Source: Gammaproteobacteria bacterium (GTDB lineage Bacteria; Pseudomonadota; Gammaproteobacteria; Pseudomonadales; UBA3067). From it: a stretch of DNA of 20,799 nt. This document shows positions 15,920 through 20,799 of the stretch, in pieces (the first letter of the stretch is position 1; the number at the start of each line of letters is the position of its first letter). The stretch lies in contig JAHRVS010000425.1 in the NCBI GenBank assembly GCA_019090565.1, positions 1 to 20,799 on the forward strand, read 5' to 3'. The position numbers and the translations under genes are program-made. The notes under the pieces were generated by a model. The model worked only from the letters and a program-made list of their open reading frames with translations, made no database searches and was not told where the DNA came from.

Positions 15920-16075
15920 GGACACCATTAAAAATGCACTTTCCCGTGATAACTGCACCACCGGTTAAGACTCTATAAAACTGTTAACACAGCATACTGT
16001 GCGCGCCCTATATGTTCGGCTTGGCATCCTGTGTCGATCCACCTCTTCGATTCATGCTCCCTTACTTTTTTGTAC
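15920..16075. repeat. Repeat copy F, left end and degenerate interior
   Basis: GGACACCATTAAAAATGCAC (15920-15939) starts immediately after the cyclase stop codon, followed by TTTCCCGTGATAACTGC, matching copies C and D. Further in, CCCTATATGTTCGGCT and CATCCTGTGTCGATCC align with CCTTATACACTGCGGCT and CATCCTGCATTGCTCT of copy C. I see no convincing right end; the boundary at 16075 is where similarity fades. Confidence 0.5.
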
Positions 16076-16551
16076 TCCTAAGTTTGGTGTTTATGATCTA
16101 TGTTAAAACTTGTGCCTATAAGGGGCTTGGGATCTCTGCCAAAAATGCTATGTATCGCTTAATTATGATAATAAATAGGTTTTATCTGACGCACGGCACT
16201 GTCAATTAGTTCTAACGTCGGTTTTGGTGTAGATTTAATCGGCGTGACCAAAATGGTTAATAGGGTTGCTTTAGGGCACGCAAAGGTGCGCATAGAGGGG
16301 CGTAAGCATTTCAATAACCTGGATGAATAGACGTTATTTATGGTGTGAGTAGTCTCATTGTTAGCCTGATTAATTCCACATTTAGTAATAACTGACGCTT
16401 TTTAAGGGCATTACGGAATGATACCGAAGGACGCCAGCTGGCTATCTAACGATAGAGATGATTGGATGGCGGCTCGATACAGTTATCTCACACGGTTAAC
16501 GATGGTATTGTGCGACTCTCTAGGCTCTGTTAACACGATAGTGAGGCGTCA
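16076..16551. other. Intergenic region without a supported gene
   Basis: A 65-codon frame (16012-16209) with a hydrophobic middle begins inside repeat copy F and lacks a ribosome binding site; I do not accept it. A small hairpin CTATC/GATAG lies at 16442-16455. GAGG at 16543-16546 serves the next gene. No clear promoter could be assigned, although one for the yfiR-like gene should be here. Confidence 0.5.
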
Positions 16552-17124
16552 ATGTTAAGGCGTAACTTCAATTTCACTGCAATGCGATTAAGTGCCTGCT
16601 TCCTAGTAGTGCTGGGGGTGATGTTGGCTGTTTCGGGCACCGCTTGCGCGTCTCAGGAAAATAGCATTAAAGCGGCCTACCTCTATCAAATCACCCAGTT
16701 TGTAGAGTGGCCAGAACCTCGCCCTTCTCCCGATGCCTTCCATCTATGTGTATTTGGGGTGGATCAAATAAGCAATAAATTGGCCCCCCTTCATATGCGC
16801 GAAGAGGAAGGTGGCCATATAGAGGTTTTGTTCCCAACAAATCTTATCGATACGCTGAACTGCGAGATTATTTATATCTCGAAAGAGAAGGCGCAGGCGC
16901 TGTCATCGATTTTGAAAGCGTTACAAAACAAGCCTGTCGTAACAGTAAGCAGCATAAAGGATTTTGTAAAATCCGGCGGCATGATTGGTTTTACCATCAT
17001 CAACAATACGGTTCGCCTAGAAATAAACCATTCTGCGGCAATTAGGGCAGGCATCTATCTGAATGCGAAACTGCTTGAAATAGCCAGCTTTGTTATGAAT
17101 TCGCAAAGTGGGGGAAAGCGCTAA
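16552..17124 (+). CDS. YfiR-like periplasmic protein (DUF4154)
   Basis: 190 aa, matching the YfiR/DUF4154 family. In Pseudomonas YfiR is a periplasmic inhibitor of the CHASE8 diguanylate cyclase YfiN. Signal peptide with hydrophobic core MRLSACFLVVLGVMLAV, likely cleaved after Ala33 (TACA/SQ). Family marks: KAAYLYQITQFVEWP, FHLCVFGVD, CEIIYISKEKA, and the C-terminal GGMIGFTIINNTVRLEINHSAAIRAGIYLNAKLLEIA, which is highly typical. Mature cysteines are Cys66 and Cys104 only, fitting one disulfide where P. aeruginosa YfiR has two. The stop shares a base with the start of the next gene, a CHASE8 hybrid kinase, so the pair likely works together. GAGG 5 bases before the ATG at 16552; Met11 is an alternative. 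Confidence 0.9.
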   Translation: MLRRNFNFTAMRLSACFLVVLGVMLAVSGTACASQENSIKAAYLYQITQFVEWPEPRPSPDAFHLCVFGVDQISNKLAPLHMREEEGGHIEVLFPTNLIDTLNCEIIYISKEKAQALSSILKALQNKPVVTVSSIKDFVKSGGMIGFTIINNTVRLEINHSAAIRAGIYLNAKLLEIASFVMNSQSGGKR

Positions 17125-18995
17125 TGAAAGCTTTGTCGCTTATTAGTATTCGTAATAAATTGGTGTTAATTATATTTTCTGTGAGCATGGTTGTTATTAC
17201 TGTGATTGGCAGCGTGCATTTTTTTCTTGATATACAGCACGCAAAAAAGGCAATGCGGCATGACTTAACCAGTTTGACGGAGCTATTGGGTAATAGAAGT
17301 AGCGCTGCACTGGCATTTGATATTGATGATTTAGCAACTGAAAACCTTGGTTCGCTGCTGCACATTAACAATGTTGTGCAAGCTTGTGTCTATAAAAATA
17401 CAGGTGATCTTTTTGCAAGCTATCACCGTGAAAGTGATCAGGTATCCAGTTGTCCAAATAGCGACTTGCTGCCCGGTGTTGGCTCAAAGTTTGATAGTAG
17501 CCAATTGGTGGTTGTTCAAGAAATCTTCCAAAAAGAAATGTCACTTGGGAAAATATACTTGGCCAGTGACCTGACGCCTATTAAGGCAGTGTTATGGAAC
17601 ATTGGTCTTTTTTCATTTTTGGCTTTGATTGCAGCCTCCCTGATTTCATTTATCCTAGCAAGCTGGTTGCAAGGATTTATTTCTAAATCCATCCTCAATA
17701 TTACCGATGTTGCAAACTCCATCATCGAGAAAGGGGATCATAGTCAGCGGGTTGCTATTAGCGGGGCTGACGAGGTTGCTAAGCTAGGGGGGGCCTTCAA
17801 TGACATGTTGGATGCACTTGAAAAACAGAATGCGCAAATAAATAGAATTGAAAAAATGGATGCGTTGGGTCAACTCACTGGCGGTATCGCTCATGACTTT
17901 AACAATATGCTGGGCGTGATAGTGGGGTATTCTGATTTGCTGGCAGAGACGTTGGTTGACCAACCGGTGATGTCTAAATATGTGGATGAAATCACCCATG
18001 CCAGCGAGCGAGGCGCAGCGCTCACCAAAAAACTGCTTTCTTTTTCAAAAGTCAATCACCAAGAAGTGAGTGATTGTAACATAAATACATTGTTGCTCAA
18101 TTTTCATCACATGCTCAGTAGAACGCTAACGTCACGTGTCGAGATGACCCTTCATCTAGAAAAGGAGCTTTGGCCGGTTTGGATTGATGAAGGGGGCCTA
18201 GTTGATGTTATCCTAAATTTCAGTATCAATGCTATGCATGCTATCGAAGGCAATGGTCGGTTTGATATTCAAACGCTCAATACCACAGTCTCTCACCCTG
18301 CAGCAGCTTCACTCGGGATTAATCAAGGCGACTATGTGGTGCTCAGTTTTGTGGACACGGGGTGCGGTATGGATAAAGGCACCCTAAGCCACATCTTTGA
18401 ACCCTTTTATACCACCAAAGGTGAAAATGGTACCGGCCTTGGTTTGAGTCAAGCCTATGGGTATATGAAACAATTTGACGGTGTGATTAAAGTTGAGTCA
18501 CAGCCAGGGGAAGGGTCTACATTTTCTCTCTATTTTCCTCGATATTCTAAAAAGTTTGAGTGCCTCTTAGTCACCGAAAATCAGCCTGTTCCGAGTGTTC
18601 AGGCAGGGAGCGGTGTCATTCTGCTGGTGGATGACGAAGTGGCATTGTTAGCATTAAATCACGAACTCCTCGAGAAGAATGGGTACACCGTAGTCTCTGT
18701 CGACAGCGCTGAAAAAGCGCTGGATATTCTAGCGCATCAAGAAGTCGATTTATTGATCAGTGATATTGTCATGCCTAAGATTGACGGTTATCAGTTGGCA
18801 AGTATTGTTAATGAAAAGTTTCCTCGGGTGAAAATTCAATTGGTCAGCGGGTGTCCTGATGCAAGCCGCTCTGCACTGAAAGACAAGACACTCTCCGACA
18901 ATATGCTCATGAAACCCATCAAGCTGGATACCTTATTGAACAGAGTGGATGCCTTATTGAGCTCAGCGGATGAATTACTGGATTTAGAGGCTTGA
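17124..18995 (+). CDS. CHASE8-type hybrid sensor histidine kinase with receiver domain
   Basis: 623 aa. Membrane helix about 12-34, a periplasmic CHASE8-like sensor about 35-155 (MRHDLTSLTELLGNRSSAALAF is the characteristic start), second helix about 157-181, HAMP about 183-236 ending in a short coil. Dimerisation domain with phospho-acceptor His257 (LTGGIAHDFNNMLGVIVGYSDLL). ATPase domain with N box Asn365/Asn369, G1 Asp411 (DTGCGM), FEPFYTTK, and GTGLGLS (436-442). C-terminal receiver about 497-612: acidic pair Asp503/Asp504, phospho-acceptor Asp547 (LLISDIVMPKIDG), Ser575 and Lys597. No output domain follows, so signal must pass to another protein. It replaces the GGDEF output of YfiN with a phosphorelay. 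Starts one base inside the yfiR-like stop; a receptor gene follows 159 bases later. Confidence 0.93.
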   Translation: MKALSLISIRNKLVLIIFSVSMVVITVIGSVHFFLDIQHAKKAMRHDLTSLTELLGNRSSAALAFDIDDLATENLGSLLHINNVVQACVYKNTGDLFASYHRESDQVSSCPNSDLLPGVGSKFDSSQLVVVQEIFQKEMSLGKIYLASDLTPIKAVLWNIGLFSFLALIAASLISFILASWLQGFISKSILNITDVANSIIEKGDHSQRVAISGADEVAKLGGAFNDMLDALEKQNAQINRIEKMDALGQLTGGIAHDFNNMLGVIVGYSDLLAETLVDQPVMSKYVDEITHASERGAALTKKLLSFSKVNHQEVSDCNINTLLLNFHHMLSRTLTSRVEMTLHLEKELWPVWIDEGGLVDVILNFSINAMHAIEGNGRFDIQTLNTTVSHPAAASLGINQGDYVVLSFVDTGCGMDKGTLSHIFEPFYTTKGENGTGLGLSQAYGYMKQFDGVIKVESQPGEGSTFSLYFPRYSKKFECLLVTENQPVPSVQAGSGVILLVDDEVALLALNHELLEKNGYTVVSVDSAEKALDILAHQEVDLLISDIVMPKIDGYQLASIVNEKFPRVKIQLVSGCPDASRSALKDKTLSDNMLMKPIKLDTLLNRVDALLSSADELLDLEA

Positions 18996-19154
18996 ATCTC
19001 TAGGATGTACAAACGCATATGAAAATTTGAACAATCTGATAGGAGCGCCTTCAAGCCTTTTGGGACTAAGGGTTGGATTCTGAGTGCTGATGTCTATATG
19101 GGTTTAGAAAAAAGGGAATGGCTAAAGGGTAGCCCGAATCAGGGGGTATGAAAT

Positions 19155-20799
19155 ATGAAAAGGAATAAATGGATTTTACTGCTGTGTATATTTTTATTTT
19201 TTAGCCGCACATCTTTTGCTGACGACAATTTATTTTCGATGCCTCTTGATGAGCTAATGAAAATTCAAATCACCTCGGCGAGTAAAGTTTCCCAAGCATT
19301 GCATCAGATTCCCGCCAGCGTTACGGTAATGACTAGGAGTGACATATCAAATTATGGTTATAGCACTTTTAATGAAATCCTGCGCAATATGGCGGGTATA
19401 TACATCGAGGAAGATACGGAAGAAACATATATAGGCACTCGTGGCGCCATCGGGGGCGGGGTGTTGTTCTTGTTGAATGGAATCCCACATCACCCTTCAT
19501 TGCAAAAAACGCTCACAACCGTTGAAGCGAACAGAATGAATATCCCTGTGGCATCAATCGATCGTATTGAGTTTATTCGCGGCCCAATGTCGGTTATTTA
19601 TGGGAACAATGCATTTCAAGGCGTGTTGAATATCATTACCAATTTGGCTAAAAACAATGGTGTTTTTTCATCGTTGAGTAGTGATGGAAGTGGAGAGGTA
19701 TTTTTGCAAGGCAGTCACCGTGATGAGGTGGGCTTTCTAACGTTGAATCTCGGCGCTAGTAAGCAAGGCAGTTATAGTGGCGATTACCGCGATATGATGA
19801 GCGCCTCTCAGCTTGCTGCAATGCCGCAGGAGGCGCCGGCTTCCATGGAAGGCCATATGACGCGGCAGTTGCGTTCATTAGATGTTTCGGGGCAATGGTA
19901 TGGCCTAACGAGTACGTTGCAATATAAAAAGAGCACAAACGGTGTCTATGCCGCTACCCCTCCGGTGGATGAAACGTATGTCGTATTGGAAAACTGGCAG
20001 GGGTCTCTACAATACCTGGCTGCAATGACTGAGCGCTGGCAATCACGAAGTACCTTGATTTATAGTGAGGAGGAATACAATATTCACGATTTTAATATAC
20101 GTCACCCCGCTGTGACTGGGTCTCAAGAGCAAAGTTCTCGGCGGCATGAATTTGAACAAAATTTTATTTATCAGAGCGATGCGGAACAATCCATTTTATT
20201 GGGATACCGTTATATTAAGATAGACAAAATGCGTAATCGTCTTAACCTAGTCGATGGTGATGACAATTATTTGGCCAACAGAGATGATGGTATGGAGAAA
20301 GCCTATGAGCACGATTTATTTGCTCAGTGGCAACAAGAGCTGTCTAATAAATTGGGTTTGGTCGCTGGTTTTCGTTATTCAAGAACACCAGGTAATTATT
20401 TAGTCACCCTAGAGCAGCCCAAAGAAAATATTTCTAGCGTTAGTGTGCTCCAGCATAGCGAGCTTAAAAACAACGACCGCAGCGCTTGGAATAGCCGTGT
20501 CGCATTGCTTTACCAGTGGGACGATCGTAATCAGTTTAAATTGCTTCATGGTACGGCATCGCAAGACAGTGCTAGCACCAGCTTTAGTGCGCCAAAAGCA
20601 ATACGCACCAGTGAGCTTGCTCATACCTTTGATACCCACTCTTGGTTATTGAATCAAGGTGTTTATGTCAGCCACATTAACAAAGTGGTTCGGCGTACGG
20701 TTGTGTATGATGACGATGCAGGTAAGTTTGTCTCTAGCGAACTAAATAATGGGCACTGGAAAAGCTTCGGTTATGAACTTAACGTTGAATATAGGCCTA
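19155..20799 (+). CDS. TonB-dependent receptor, partial (runs off window end)
   Basis: Open from ATG 19155 to the window end (548 codons, no stop). Signal peptide MKRNKWILLLCIFLFFSRTSFA, then DNLFSMPLDELMKIQITSASK, a start common in receptors of this subgroup. Plug domain about 45-165: IPASVTVMTRSDISNYGYSTFNEILRNMAGIYI, GTRGAIGGGVLFLLNGIPHHP, and IDRIEFIRGPMSVIYGNNAFQGVLNIIT. The rest is barrel strands. AGGGGG at 19141-19146 is a good ribosome binding site; an ATG at 19148 hits a stop within seven codons. The ligand is unknown. Placement directly after the yfiR-like and kinase genes suggests that its uptake or expression is tied to that sensor. The C-terminal barrel and stop lie outside the window. 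Confidence 0.9.
   Translation, partial: MKRNKWILLLCIFLFFSRTSFADDNLFSMPLDELMKIQITSASKVSQALHQIPASVTVMTRSDISNYGYSTFNEILRNMAGIYIEEDTEETYIGTRGAIGGGVLFLLNGIPHHPSLQKTLTTVEANRMNIPVASIDRIEFIRGPMSVIYGNNAFQGVLNIITNLAKNNGVFSSLSSDGSGEVFLQGSHRDEVGFLTLNLGASKQGSYSGDYRDMMSASQLAAMPQEAPASMEGHMTRQLRSLDVSGQWYGLTSTLQYKKSTNGVYAATPPVDETYVVLENWQGSLQYLAAMTERWQSRSTLIYSEEEYNIHDFNIRHPAVTGSQEQSSRRHEFEQNFIYQSDAEQSILLGYRYIKIDKMRNRLNLVDGDDNYLANRDDGMEKAYEHDLFAQWQQELSNKLGLVAGFRYSRTPGNYLVTLEQPKENISSVSVLQHSELKNNDRSAWNSRVALLYQWDDRNQFKLLHGTASQDSASTSFSAPKAIRTSELAHTFDTHSWLLNQGVYVSHINKVVRRTVVYDDDAGKFVSSELNNGHWKSFGYELNVEYRP

Noticed and set aside
16012..16209. 65-codon + strand frame with a hydrophobic segment
   Set aside because: It starts inside repeat copy F, has no ribosome binding site and no known resemblance; hydrophobicity comes from T-rich DNA.

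Overview
The window looks like chromosomal DNA from a Gram-negative, probably marine, gammaproteobacterium. The evidence is two TonB-dependent outer-membrane receptors, a TonB2-type energising operon whose gene order is known from Vibrio, Shewanella and Cellvibrio relatives, and a further outer-membrane barrel. Genus cannot be fixed from the sequence alone. All recognised genes except one (phzF-like) are on the + strand. There are no rRNA, tRNA, CRISPR, phage or transposase genes.

Layout. 69-2222: a TonB-dependent receptor of the OprC/NosA copper-receptor type with methionine-rich loops, closed by a perfect bidirectional terminator (2243-2279). 2487-7566: a tightly overlapping six-gene operon, namely DUF3450 periplasmic protein, long TtpC-like MotA/TolQ/ExbB protein, ExbB2, ExbD2, TonB2 and a TPR protein. 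It forms an inner-membrane proton-driven machine that would energise receptors such as the two at the window ends. 7864-9084: an unrecognised outer-membrane beta-barrel protein. 9326-10105 (-): a PhzF-family protein. 10732-13429: two type III (CaiB/BaiF) CoA-transferases in tandem; only the second has the expected catalytic aspartate. 14333-15919: a membrane-bound class III nucleotidyl cyclase with an extracytoplasmic sensor and HAMP. 16552-20799: a YfiR-like periplasmic protein, a CHASE8-type hybrid histidine kinase overlapping it by one base, and a TonB-dependent receptor that runs off the window end. These three look like one sensing/transport locus.

The larger intergenic gaps are not empty. 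Most carry ends of an interspersed inverted-repeat family (end consensus about GGGCACCTCTAAAAAT, inward facing). The clearest copies are at 12001-12180, between the two CoA-transferase genes, and at 2314-2446, just upstream of the TonB2 operon. Copies also occur around 13488, 15920 and, more degenerate, 7605-7792 and 10184-10562. They share internal blocks and a hairpin core (GTGTATGCCTTATACAC in the best copy), so they look like small non-autonomous or REP-like elements. This family, the metal-site variation in the first receptor, the unusual base-recognition residues of the cyclase and the YfiR/kinase/receptor locus are the points most worth a second look.
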